From Belliella alkalica (GTDB lineage Bacteria; Bacteroidota; Bacteroidia; Cytophagales; Cyclobacteriaceae): 64,000 bases of DNA. The stretch lies in assembly GCF_022549785.1 (NCBI RefSeq), contig NZ_JAKZGO010000002.1, positions 1 through 64,000 of the forward strand, read 5' to 3'. The notes under the pieces are model-generated. The model worked only from the letters and a program-made list of their open reading frames with translations. It had not been told where the DNA came from and made no database searches. This document shows positions 1 to 8,604 of this stretch, in pieces; positions within the stretch are counted from its first letter, which is position 1, and every line of letters begins with the position of its first letter. The position numbers and the translations under genes are program-made.

Positions 1-1886
1 AAACCATCGAAATCTCAGGTACACTTCCGGCGGGGGCTTCAGTTGCCTATGAAAACAATGGAAGAACGAATGTCGGAAACCAACAGGTAACCGCTAGGAT
101 AACCGGTTCAAACTTCGATGATTTCGTATTGACAGCAGATTTGGAAATTACTCCTGCCACAATCAGAGGAATCACTTTCGAAGATGGAAATTTTGTATTT
201 GACGGAACAGAAAAAACTCTTGAAATATCAGGGACTCTTCCGAATGGAGCTTCTGTTGCTTATGCCAACAATACCAGAACAAATGTGGGTACGCAAAATG
301 TAACGGCTATAGTTACAGGTACTAATTATATCGGTTTGACTTTGATGGCAGAACTGGAAGTTACACCTGCCACTTTGACTCTTACAGTTACACCAGAACA
401 GGGTAAGATTTATGGGGAAACTGATCCTATCTTGAGCTATACAGTCTCTGGCTTTGCAGGTGAAGACGATGAAAGTATTTTATCTGGGCAACTTGTTAGA
501 GTAGCTGGCGAAGATGTAGGAAAGTATTTAATTGAACAGGGTTCGCTAAGCATATCACCAAACTATATTATCAATTTTGTATCAGCTGATTTTGAGATTG
601 TCAAAAAAGCCTTGACTATTCAAGCAAATGACAAGTCTAAAATCTACGGGTCTGCCAATCCAGTCTTTACACTGACTTATTCTGGCTTGGTGAATGGAGA
701 TGAAAAAGTATCTATTGAACCAAGTATTAGCAGTACAGCTACAGCAACTTCAAGTGTTGGAACCTATCCGATAATTTTATTGGGTGGGTCAGATATGAAT
801 TATGACATCAAATTGGTGTCAGGGAAACTAGAAGTGACTGCAGCCTCCTTGACTTTAGTCGCGGATGATCAATCTAAAGTATATGACCTAGAAGATCCAG
901 AGTTTACTTATACAGTTACTGGTTTGATCGGAAAAGATCAATTGAGTGGATCACTCTCAAGGGTGTCAGGAGAAGATGTTGGGAAGTACGACATTACTTT
1001 GGGTTCATTGACAGGAGGGGATAATTATCAGATAACACTCATCTCCGCTCAATTGGAAATAATTCCAACATCAATCAAAGAAATCTTTGAAATAGGAACT
1101 TTAGATATGAATTGGGGAGCTGTTTCTGATCTTCCAAACAGCGTGGCATTGATGGCAACAAATGGGAGACCATACTTCCTTGATGTAACTTGGAATGAAT
1201 TACCTTTGAATAGGTTTAGAAGGGGGACATATGACTTGGTGGGTGAAGTAATACAGACATCTTGGCTCAAAAATCCAGAAAATTTGAAAGCTGAATTGCA
1301 AGTTAGGGTCCTTCCAAAACCATTACCGCAAGACATCTTATTGTCCAATAATACTTTCGAGGGAGCGAAGAGCAATCAGGAAGTAGCGATTGGTTCTTTG
1401 ACAGTATTGGATTCTATAGACAATATACATGTACTTGGAGTACCTTACGATTTGGAAGATAATAGATACTTCAAAGTGATCAATGATGTACTATACTGGA
1501 GCAGTGAAAATCCTGCAGGTGGTAGAACGACCTTCAAGGTTGTCGTGAGGGTCACCGATAGAGACTTGAATACTTTGGATAAGGTATTTACTATAGAAAG
1601 AAGCAGACAGTCAGTAGCTAGCATAGAAGTATTTAATACTTTCACGCCAAATGGAGATGGTATGAATGATACTTGGGGAGTTCCAGATTTGAGATACTAC
1701 AGAAACGTCAGAATCCAAATCTTCGAAAGAGGAGGTGAAAGAATGTTCTACACTGAGGATCCAGATATCCGATGGGATGGAACTTTCAATGGTAGAGAGT
1801 TACCAATTGGGACTTACTATTGGACCATTGAAGTTGGAGAGACAGGAGAAGTAAGAAAAGGAATGTTGAATCTGTTAAGAAAATAG
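1..1886 (+). CDS. MBG-repeat surface protein with gliding-motility C-terminal (type B T9SS) domain, 5' truncated
   Basis: The reading frame is open from base 3, so the gene begins upstream of the window; the first possible start inside it (TTG at 129) is not the real one. What is visible is a chain of MBG/YDG-type immunoglobulin-like repeats, each ending near an L-E-I/V-T-P-A motif and with K-x-Y-G/D signatures (KIYGETDP, KIYGSANP, KVYDLEDP). A cadherin-like stretch and a typical gliding-motility-associated C-terminal domain follow (NTFTPNGDGMNDTW about 85 residues from the end, then WDGTFNGRELPIGTYYW). In this family the C-terminal domain directs export by the type IX secretion system and surface attachment. 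The PorP/SprF gene directly downstream is the usual partner. Role as an adhesin is inferred. Confidence 0.9.
   Translation, partial: TIEISGTLPAGASVAYENNGRTNVGNQQVTARITGSNFDDFVLTADLEITPATIRGITFEDGNFVFDGTEKTLEISGTLPNGASVAYANNTRTNVGTQNVTAIVTGTNYIGLTLMAELEVTPATLTLTVTPEQGKIYGETDPILSYTVSGFAGEDDESILSGQLVRVAGEDVGKYLIEQGSLSISPNYIINFVSADFEIVKKALTIQANDKSKIYGSANPVFTLTYSGLVNGDEKVSIEPSISSTATATSSVGTYPIILLGGSDMNYDIKLVSGKLEVTAASLTLVADDQSKVYDLEDPEFTYTVTGLIGKDQLSGSLSRVSGEDVGKYDITLGSLTGGDNYQITLISAQLEIIPTSIKEIFEIGTLDMNWGAVSDLPNSVALMATNGRPYFLDVTWNELPLNRFRRGTYDLVGEVIQTSWLKNPENLKAELQVRVLPKPLPQDILLSNNTFEGAKSNQEVAIGSLTVLDSIDNIHVLGVPYDLEDNRYFKVINDVLYWSSENPAGGRTTFKVVVRVTDRDLNTLDKVFTIERSRQSVASIEVFNTFTPNGDGMNDTWGVPDLRYYRNVRIQIFERGGERMFYTEDPDIRWDGTFNGRELPIGTYYWTIEVGETGEVRKGMLNLLRK
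3..329 (+). repeat. Tandem MBG repeat units, 71-residue period
   Basis: Two near-identical protein segments, bases 3-116 and 216-329, share the pattern T-x-E-I-S-G-T-L-P-x-G-A-S-V-A-Y-x-N-N-x-R-T-N-V-G. Their period is 213 bases. The nucleotide sequences have diverged at synonymous sites, so the duplication is not very recent. More copies probably lie upstream of the window. Confidence 0.75.
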
Positions 1887-1898
1887 GAACTAGGAAAA

Positions 1899-1939
1899 AG
1901 GGGGATGGTGGGATTTGTATACAATACACTTGTCCCCCT
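1899..1939 (+). terminator. Hairpin after the MBG-repeat gene
   Basis: Arms AGGGGGA (1899-1905) and TCCCCCT (1933-1939) enclose a long loop and are followed by CTCTTTTTT. This is a plausible but weak terminator, so partial readthrough into the PorP/SprF gene is likely. Confidence 0.45.
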
Positions 1940-1974
1940 CTCTTTTTTAACCTTTTCCCTTAAAATAGAAATTT

Positions 1975-2907
1975 ATGAAAAAGATATTTATACTCTTGTT
2001 AAGCTTCGGACTGAGCACGACGCTAATCGCTCAATCAAGAAAATACATCTCCCAGTTCAGCCATTTACAAGGGTATTACAATCCCTCATTGACCGGCTAT
2101 GAAGGTTCTATGTTGCGAGGCTTTGTCCGCAATCAATGGGCAGGTTGGGAGGGAGCTCCAAAGACTTACTTTGCCTCTGCAGAGCTAGACTTCGGCCAAC
2201 TCTCTGGTCAGGTATCTGGCGATATTCTAGGTAAGAATGCCGCTGGTATCTCTATCTTACATGATCAGTATGGTGCCTTTGCTGAGACGGAGTTTGTTGC
2301 TAGCTACGCATCTAGGATACAGGTGGGAGATCAGACCAACTTGAGATTGGGAGCAGGCTTAAACTACCGCTCTGTTCGTTTGGATGGAAACAGCATGACT
2401 ACCGAACAGGCAGATGACCCGATTGTGGGCCAGTACATAGGTAGCTTCTCTAATATGCAGGTAATGGATTTCAATTTAGGCATTGCCTTAACGCATCCAA
2501 GTTATTATATTTCCTATGCTGTACATCATGTTAATCAAGGTGCGATTAGTTCTGGAGATGTATTTATGGAAAGGATGCCTAGAATAGGCATCTTTCAGGC
2601 AGGTTACAGAAATAGACTTAGTGAGAATTTAGCCCTAGCGACCAACTTCATGTTTAGAAGTCAGTCAGATTTACCTGATAATCTGGAATTAAACCTAAAA
2701 GTTGTTCTGAAAGAAAAGCTATGGATAGGTGGAGGTCATAGAATAGATTATGCGAATAATTTTCAGTTTGGCTTACTATTCGACAAGATGCGAATAGGCT
2801 ACATCTACGAGATGCCAATGCTGAGGAGTTACTTGCTCCCTAATGTGACGCATGAATTTATGCTGACTTATGCGCTGTTTGGAGATAGGAGAGGGATGAT
2901 TTGGTGA
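1975..2907 (+). CDS. PorP/SprF family type IX secretion system membrane protein
   Basis: This 310-residue protein has a signal peptide (residues 1-19, ending in TTLIAQ), the early motif YNPSLTGYEG typical of PorP/SprF proteins, and alternating amphipathic strands of an outer-membrane beta barrel. SprF-like proteins are known to be needed for secretion and attachment of the large type B adhesin encoded beside them. Here the gene starts 88 bases after such an adhesin, so the two most likely form a secretion pair. The ATG at 1975 gives a clean signal peptide. The assignment to the family is firm; specificity for the upstream adhesin is inferred from position. Confidence 0.88.
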   Translation: MKKIFILLLSFGLSTTLIAQSRKYISQFSHLQGYYNPSLTGYEGSMLRGFVRNQWAGWEGAPKTYFASAELDFGQLSGQVSGDILGKNAAGISILHDQYGAFAETEFVASYASRIQVGDQTNLRLGAGLNYRSVRLDGNSMTTEQADDPIVGQYIGSFSNMQVMDFNLGIALTHPSYYISYAVHHVNQGAISSGDVFMERMPRIGIFQAGYRNRLSENLALATNFMFRSQSDLPDNLELNLKVVLKEKLWIGGGHRIDYANNFQFGLLFDKMRIGYIYEMPMLRSYLLPNVTHEFMLTYALFGDRRGMIW

Positions 2908-3393
2908 TTCTGTTAAATACTTAAATCTTGGACGTCAGTGGGATTTTGTATTTAGGCCTCATTCTACGGATCTGCTCAATAGTCAGGCCTATTTTATCCT
3001 AATGTTTCATATATAATTAGTCTTGATTTTTTGTTTTTTGGGTATTCTTGGGTCAAAATCAGAAATGGTATTGGGCTTGGTTTAGTATCGTAGATGAATT
3101 TGTAATTTTGAAAAATGCGAAGTTAGAATTGACCCTACTGTGAGCAGGGAAACAAAAGTAATATGGACTCACTTTTTGGATTCAGTAATCCTATCATAGG
3201 TACGCGAGTGGTACCAAGTAATTATGAAATTCAGTTTCTTAAGAATTTAGGAGTATGATTGGAGAGTTCAGGTTTTAATACTTATCTGTGTTAAGGCCAT
3301 ATGAACATAATTTTAATATGACTTAACATGTTAAAATTTAACATTTTTCTAGGATTTACTCAGCAAGATTTGTGGGAGTAAACCATTAATCTT
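2908..3393. other. Gene-free region upstream of the Oar-like receptor
   Basis: These 486 bases contain no convincing reading frame. The only structured element I see is a pair of overlapping palindromes at 3323-3344, listed separately. The rest is A/T-rich and probably carries the receptor promoter. Confidence 0.5.
3328..3344. promoter_or_regulatory. Palindromic operator candidate upstream of the Oar-like receptor
   Basis: ATGTTAAAATTTAACAT is a perfect inverted repeat of 8-base arms around a central A, and it overlaps a second palindrome TTAACATGTTAA (3323-3334). The site lies about 50 bases before the receptor start. A Crp/Fnr-type regulator is encoded downstream of the receptor and could be the binder, but no consensus is known for it. 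Confidence 0.4.
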
Positions 3394-6300
3394 ATGTACA
3401 ATTTATCTACACAACAAAAGAAAAAAGCCACCAAAGTATTTGTTTTAACATGGATATTTTTGTCGGTAATCTCAATTCAATCAGTCTTTGCCCAAGCGAC
3501 CAATGCTACTGTAAGTGGTCTAGTACTGGATGATTCAAATGAACCCCTTATTGGGGCAAATGTGCTTGTCAGAAATGAATCTACAGGTTTCGAGGCAGGT
3601 ACCGTAACAGGAGTTGACGGAAGGTTTCAGCTTCAACAATTGCCTTTGGGGAAACCCTATTCAATCACCGTAAGCTTCATTGGTTTCAATACCCAGAAAC
3701 TCACAGGTTACCAGCTCAACCAAGGTGATAGAATTAATCTTGACTTGAAGTTGGATTATGGGAGCAGTGATTTGGCTGAAGTAGTCGTGTCGGGTGATAG
3801 CTTCAAAAATCAGGTTGATAAGCTTGGTGCGGTAACTGCCATTGACTCGAAACAGATCAAAAATCTTCCCACGGAAGGCAGAAACTTTACAAATCTAACT
3901 GCTTTATCACCACTTCAAGGAGGTGGAGGGCTTAATTTGGGAGGTCAAAGGAGAACCTCTACCAATGTTACCCTCGATGGGGTAAATGCGAGAAACCAGT
4001 TGACAGCAGGTGAGATAGGAAGAGGGCCTTATACTGTTTCCATAGAAGCAATCCGTGAATTTGAAGTAGCCACAAACTCTTATGATGTAACGCAGGGGAG
4101 ACAAGCCGGTGGGGCACTCAATGCAGTGACCAAAGCAGGGACAAATACCTTAGAAGGATCGGCCTTTGCATACCATAGAAATGATAATCTTGCCAGTCCT
4201 TATGATATCAGAGGAAATAGAAGGGAAGTAGCATTCAACAACACACAGTGGGGATTTAGCTTGGGAGGTCCTATTGTAAAGGATAAACTCCACTTTTTTA
4301 CCGTTTTTGACAGGCAGGATGCAGGTGAACCCGTATTTATCGCTGACATTAGAAACGAGGATGATGAAAGAAGGCTAAGGATCAGGAAAGATACCTTGGA
4401 CAAGTTTATCGATGTAGCCAGAAGACTTTATGGAGTAGGTCAAGAGCAACAGGTTGGGGAGTTTAGCAGAAAAACTGTAGCCAATACTTTTTTTGCAAGA
4501 TTGGATTGGCAAATCAACAAAAGGAATAAGCTGACCATTAGAAATAACTACACAGACTGGTCAAATCCTTTTTCGGTCAATGACAATACAGCCATCAACC
4601 TCTCGGAAGTGAATGGGGATTTTACCTCCAAAGAGAATAGCTTACTGTTTTCATTAAGGACAATTGTTAATCCCAATACAACCAATGAATTGAAAGTCCA
4701 GTTTCAACATGCCGAAAGGGCTTTTACTGTCAATAGACAATTGCCTGCTACCAATATGCCAAGGGCAATCGTTAGGGTAGTATCTCCATTTCCAACGGAA
4801 AACAACCCCAATGCCATCCAGACTACCAATGTTCAAATAGGAGGACAAAGGTTTCTTCCTGAAACCAATTTGGAACAACAAATACATATCGTCAATAGTA
4901 CTTACATGCAAAGGGGTAAGTTCAACTTTACTTTTGGTACAGACAACATGGTCACTTATCTTGAGACCTTGTTAAGCAGTGAGCAAAATGGTAGGTTTTT
5001 CTATAATAGCTTGCAAGATTTTGAAAACAACAATCCTTTCAGGTATGCAAGGGAAGTACCGCTTCAGGGACTTCCTGTCGTCAAGCAGACAGTTGTTGAC
5101 CTATCTGCATTTGCCCAAATGGAAGTCAATCCCCATAGAGATGTGAATTTGGTCGCTGGACTAAGGTATGATGCAACAATGTTCATGGACGAGGCCGCTT
5201 TCAATCCAAGTGTATTTAATGAACTTGGGATTAGGACTGATAATAGGCCTGCGGATTTCAAAAACCTTCAGCCAAGAGTTCAGGTTTCTTGGGATATCAA
5301 AGGCAAGAATACGGATGTCTTAAAATTTGGTGCTGGTATTTTTGCAGCACAGCCACATTATTATGCCCAAGTAAACAATATTCAAAATTCAGGAGCTATG
5401 TTGGCTGCAATAGATGTACAGGGAGAACTTGTACCTGAAGCAGATTTTATAGGTTATAGAAATGGAGTTCCTGCACCTGGTATTCCCGAAGGAGCTGATT
5501 TTATATCTACAATCAACAGTGTGTCTGATGATTTTAGGGTCCCAAATACATTCAAGGCAAACCTCAACTACAATAAACTCTTGGGAAACAGATACAGGTT
5601 GGGAGCAAATATTATTTATTCCTATACTTTCAACAACTATGTCTATCTAGAAAGGAACTTAGTTGACGAACCATTCTTTAGGTTGGAAAATGAAGCTAAC
5701 AGAGGAGTTTTTGTTCCGGCAAACACTATTGGTCAAAATGGACAGACCAATTGGCTCAATTCAAGAAAATCAAATGATGTGGGAAGAGTTTTGGAATTGA
5801 ATTCCGTTGGGGCAGGTTACCAATACGCCTTGATCCTTGATGGTAGCATGAGGATAGGCAAAGATGGATACTTGACAGCCTCCTACACCTTCAACCAAGC
5901 TTTTGACAATACTTCATACAATTGCTGTGTGGCGAATACCTCAACTTTTCTTCCGGTAGTAGATGATTCCAGAAGACTGAATTGGGCGTATTCTGATAAT
6001 CAATTCAAACACAAAATAGTATTGAACGGTGCATCGCCTACCTGGAAAGGGTTTACCATGGGTGCTACACTGATTGGTGTCAGTGGTTCAAGGTACTCGT
6101 TCCTTGTTTCCAATGGATCATTACAGGGGGATTTTCCTCTCAACAATGCTCTTGCATTTGTATTTGACCCGAATGATCCAAACACACCAGATAACATAAG
6201 GGATGGATACAATGCAATTCTTGATGATCCAAATACCTCGGAGAGTACCAAAAAATACCTAAGGGAGAGTTTTGGGAAAATTGCAGAAAGAAATGGTGGT

Positions 6301-6585
6301 GAAAACCCCATGTTTTTTAACCTTGACCTAAGACTGTTGAAACAGATCAATATTGCAGGAACCCATAGATTTGAATTGTCTGGAGATGTATTCAATTTTA
6401 TGAATTTACTAAACAAGGAATGGGGTGTCAACAATAACCTAGGAAGCTCAAGAAACCTACAAAGCATCAGGGGATTTGATCAAGATACCAGACAATATGT
6501 CTACAATGTAGAACAGGGTGTAGGCGTACTTCCTATCAATGGAACGCCTTGGAGGATTCAGCTGGGTTTGAGGTATTCATTTTGA
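3394..6585 (+). CDS. Oar-like TonB-dependent outer-membrane receptor
   Basis: This 1063-residue protein has a signal peptide ending near VFAQA, then a carboxypeptidase-regulatory-like domain (about residues 38-125, GLVLDDSNEPLIGANVLV), a plug domain (ALNAVTKAGTNTLEGSAFAY) and a long barrel ending in the terminal aromatic motif LGLRYSF. The domain order matches the Oar-type receptors of Bacteroidota and myxobacteria rather than SusC, and no SusD gene follows. It imports an unknown large substrate with energy from TonB. The Crp/Fnr gene and phosphatase gene downstream on the same strand suggest a nutrient-responsive unit. Substrate unknown. Confidence 0.88.
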   Translation: MYNLSTQQKKKATKVFVLTWIFLSVISIQSVFAQATNATVSGLVLDDSNEPLIGANVLVRNESTGFEAGTVTGVDGRFQLQQLPLGKPYSITVSFIGFNTQKLTGYQLNQGDRINLDLKLDYGSSDLAEVVVSGDSFKNQVDKLGAVTAIDSKQIKNLPTEGRNFTNLTALSPLQGGGGLNLGGQRRTSTNVTLDGVNARNQLTAGEIGRGPYTVSIEAIREFEVATNSYDVTQGRQAGGALNAVTKAGTNTLEGSAFAYHRNDNLASPYDIRGNRREVAFNNTQWGFSLGGPIVKDKLHFFTVFDRQDAGEPVFIADIRNEDDERRLRIRKDTLDKFIDVARRLYGVGQEQQVGEFSRKTVANTFFARLDWQINKRNKLTIRNNYTDWSNPFSVNDNTAINLSEVNGDFTSKENSLLFSLRTIVNPNTTNELKVQFQHAERAFTVNRQLPATNMPRAIVRVVSPFPTENNPNAIQTTNVQIGGQRFLPETNLEQQIHIVNSTYMQRGKFNFTFGTDNMVTYLETLLSSEQNGRFFYNSLQDFENNNPFRYAREVPLQGLPVVKQTVVDLSAFAQMEVNPHRDVNLVAGLRYDATMFMDEAAFNPSVFNELGIRTDNRPADFKNLQPRVQVSWDIKGKNTDVLKFGAGIFAAQPHYYAQVNNIQNSGAMLAAIDVQGELVPEADFIGYRNGVPAPGIPEGADFISTINSVSDDFRVPNTFKANLNYNKLLGNRYRLGANIIYSYTFNNYVYLERNLVDEPFFRLENEANRGVFVPANTIGQNGQTNWLNSRKSNDVGRVLELNSVGAGYQYALILDGSMRIGKDGYLTASYTFNQAFDNTSYNCCVANTSTFLPVVDDSRRLNWAYSDNQFKHKIVLNGASPTWKGFTMGATLIGVSGSRYSFLVSNGSLQGDFPLNNALAFVFDPNDPNTPDNIRDGYNAILDDPNTSESTKKYLRESFGKIAERNGGENPMFFNLDLRLLKQINIAGTHRFELSGDVFNFMNLLNKEWGVNNNLGSSRNLQSIRGFDQDTRQYVYNVEQGVGVLPINGTPWRIQLGLRYSF

Positions 6586-6650
6586 TTTCCTTACCTGATT
6601 TGGGTATTGATATCTTATGTTAAGGGTGGTTTAAGTTTTCATGAAGTTTT

Positions 6651-6683
6651 AGGAAGTGGGGTGATTATGTCACTACACTTCCT
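6651..6683 (+). terminator. Hairpin between receptor and Crp/Fnr gene
   Basis: Arms AGGAAGTG (6651-6658) and CACTTCCT (6676-6683) with an inner GTGA/TCAC stem form a stable hairpin followed by GAATTTT. It may terminate or attenuate the receptor transcript. It also lies inside the longest possible reading frame of the next gene, which argues for that gene's shorter start at 6703. Confidence 0.45.
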
Positions 6684-6702
6684 GAATTTTAAAGAAAAAA
6701 TC

Positions 6703-7323
6703 ATGGATATCCTTTCTTATTTTCAAAGCCAACTTTCAAAAGAAGAAGCCAAACACTTGATAAAAGAGCAGTACTACAAAAAGGGTGATTATTTATACAC
6801 ACCACCGCATAAGCCTAACGAGATGTTTCAAATCTTTGAGGGTGCTGTAAAAATCGGGACGTATTCGGAGAACGGGGAAGAAGTATGCTATGATATCCTT
6901 TACAAAAAAGAGGTGTTTGGAAATCTCAGATATCTAAATGGGCAATTCTTTGAATTTGCCAAAGCATTGACAGATTGCAGGGTGATATCATATGAGCTTT
7001 CTTTTTACAAGAAAATGATAGTCTTTGACCCTTTGGTGTCCGATTGGTTCAACAAGTCTGTCATACAGCGTTGGTGTCGAATGGAAACCCGCTTGTTCAA
7101 AATATGCACGCTCTCCCCATCAGATAGGATAAAAGCTGTTTTCAAAGAATTTGACGATACAATTATTGACGCTCGGTCAAGTAAGGTTTTTATACCAGAT
7201 CTATTGCATAAAGTTGATATATCTCAAATGACTGGGATCTGTAGGCAAACTGTCTCAAAACTGATGAAGGGTATGGAAGCAAAAGCTAATACTCGAAGAT
7301 TAGAAACTGATTTATCTAATTAA
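6703..7323 (+). CDS. Crp/Fnr family transcriptional regulator
   Basis: From the ATG at 6703 the product has 206 residues: an N-terminal cyclic-nucleotide-binding-like beta domain (YYKKGDYLYTPPHKPNEMFQ, then the turn FEGAVKIGTYSENGEE) and a C-terminal winged helix (DISQMTGICRQTVSKLMKGM). The ligand motif of true CRP is not obvious and there is no Fnr-type cysteine cluster, so the signal is unknown. Longer starts at 6607 and 6664 would cross a hairpin and extend beyond the normal family length. The gene lies between a TonB receptor and a phosphatase gene and may regulate one or both; this is inferred from position. Confidence 0.85.
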   Translation: MDILSYFQSQLSKEEAKHLIKEQYYKKGDYLYTPPHKPNEMFQIFEGAVKIGTYSENGEEVCYDILYKKEVFGNLRYLNGQFFEFAKALTDCRVISYELSFYKKMIVFDPLVSDWFNKSVIQRWCRMETRLFKICTLSPSDRIKAVFKEFDDTIIDARSSKVFIPDLLHKVDISQMTGICRQTVSKLMKGMEAKANTRRLETDLSN

Positions 7324-7341
7324 TTTGAATTTATAAAAAAC

Positions 7342-8349
7342 ATGATAACTACAAAATTAAAAGCAATCGGGCTTTGCATCATTACAATGCTAGCCGTAGA
7401 ATTTTCTTCCTTTGCCCAACAAATAAGCAAAATTGCTTTTGGATCCTGCAACAAACATGATCTACTACAGCCACTTTGGGAACCTATTAGTTCTGATAAT
7501 CCGGATGTGTTTCTTTAGTTGGGAGATAATGTGTATGGTGATACCGATGATATGGATTTGCTAAAATCAAAGTATGATGCACAAAATATGGTCGATGGAT
7601 ATCGAAATCTTAAAAAGTCTGCCAAAGTTATAGGTGTTTGGGATGACCATGATTATGGTATCAATGACGGAGGAAAGTTCTATGCCCAAAAGGAGGCTTC
7701 CATGGAATTGATGCTTGATTTTCTTGATGAGCCAAAAGATAGTCCTCGTAGAAAACAGAGTGGGGTTTACGCTGTTTATGAATTTGGAGGAGGAAATGAA
7801 AAAGTCAAGGTTTTCCTTTTAGATGCAAGGTTTAACAGAGATACTTTGTATCGAGAAAATGGTGAATACCTGCCAAATTTGGAAGGTTCTATTCTTGGTG
7901 AAGAACAATGGGAATGGTTGGCTTCAGAATTGGGTAAAAGTACGGCACAAGTAAATATTATCGCATCAGGAATTCAGTTTATTCCAACAGCCCATCCATT
8001 CGAAAAATGGGAGAATTTTCCCAAAGAACGAGAAAGGTTGTTTAAGCTAATTGAACGCTCAAAAGCTAAAAACCCTGTATTGATCAGTGGAGACAGGCAT
8101 ATTGCAGAAATATCAAGGTTAAAAGACGGTAAGTTTCCCAATGGTCTGTATGAAATCACATCAAGCGGGATGACTCACGTATGGAAGACTTATAAAGAAG
8201 AGTACAATCCATATCGAGTAGGAGGGTTGATTGCTTCCCTTCACTACGGTTTGGTAGAGTTTGACTGGGAAAACAATCAGATGATCTATCAAATAAAAGG
8301 TAAAGAAGGACAGGTTTATTTGGAGCAGTCTATCCCAATACGTGATTGA
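7342..8349 (+). pseudogene. PhoD-like phosphatase interrupted by an in-frame TAG
   Basis: An ATG at 7342 opens a frame with a signal peptide (ending SSFAQQ) and the PhoD-like start KIAFGSCNKHD. It runs to a TAG at 7516-7518 and then continues in the same frame for 277 codons to the normal stop. The downstream part has the metal-site motifs LGDNVYGDT, GVWDDHDYGIND and LISGDRHIAEI. The stop falls in DVFL-stop-LGDNVYGD, where a tryptophan (TGG) is plausible, so one base change would explain it. The rest is intact, with no frameshift, so the lesion is recent, a sequencing error, or read through. The active family hydrolyses phosphomonoesters or diesters in the periplasm. A downstream start at the TTG at 7519 would lack the signal peptide and first ligands. 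Confidence 0.8.
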
Positions 8350-8380
8350 CTTTGTCAACTAACTGCCAAGAATTCTTTAT

Positions 8381-8417
8381 AAAAATCCCATCCAAAATTC
8401 AATTGGATGGGATTTTT
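8381..8417. terminator. Strong bidirectional terminator
   Basis: Perfect 15-base arms (8381-8395 and 8403-8417) with a 7-base loop have A-runs on one side and T-runs on the other. It lies between the convergent PhoD-like gene and the LuxR-type sensor gene and can stop both transcripts. Confidence 0.85.
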
Positions 8418-8604
8418 GATCAAGATACTTGTTGAACAAATCAAGTAATTATTTACCCCATCTGAAAGTTTTATCCATTTATTAATGTCAATTTCTGGGA
8501 AAACTCAAGTCAGTCTTATGGGAATCTAAACATCTAATAGATAAGAATTGTCTAATTACTCCTACTTGAAACATATTGATCTATATTTTGAATGAATCGT
8601 AGCT

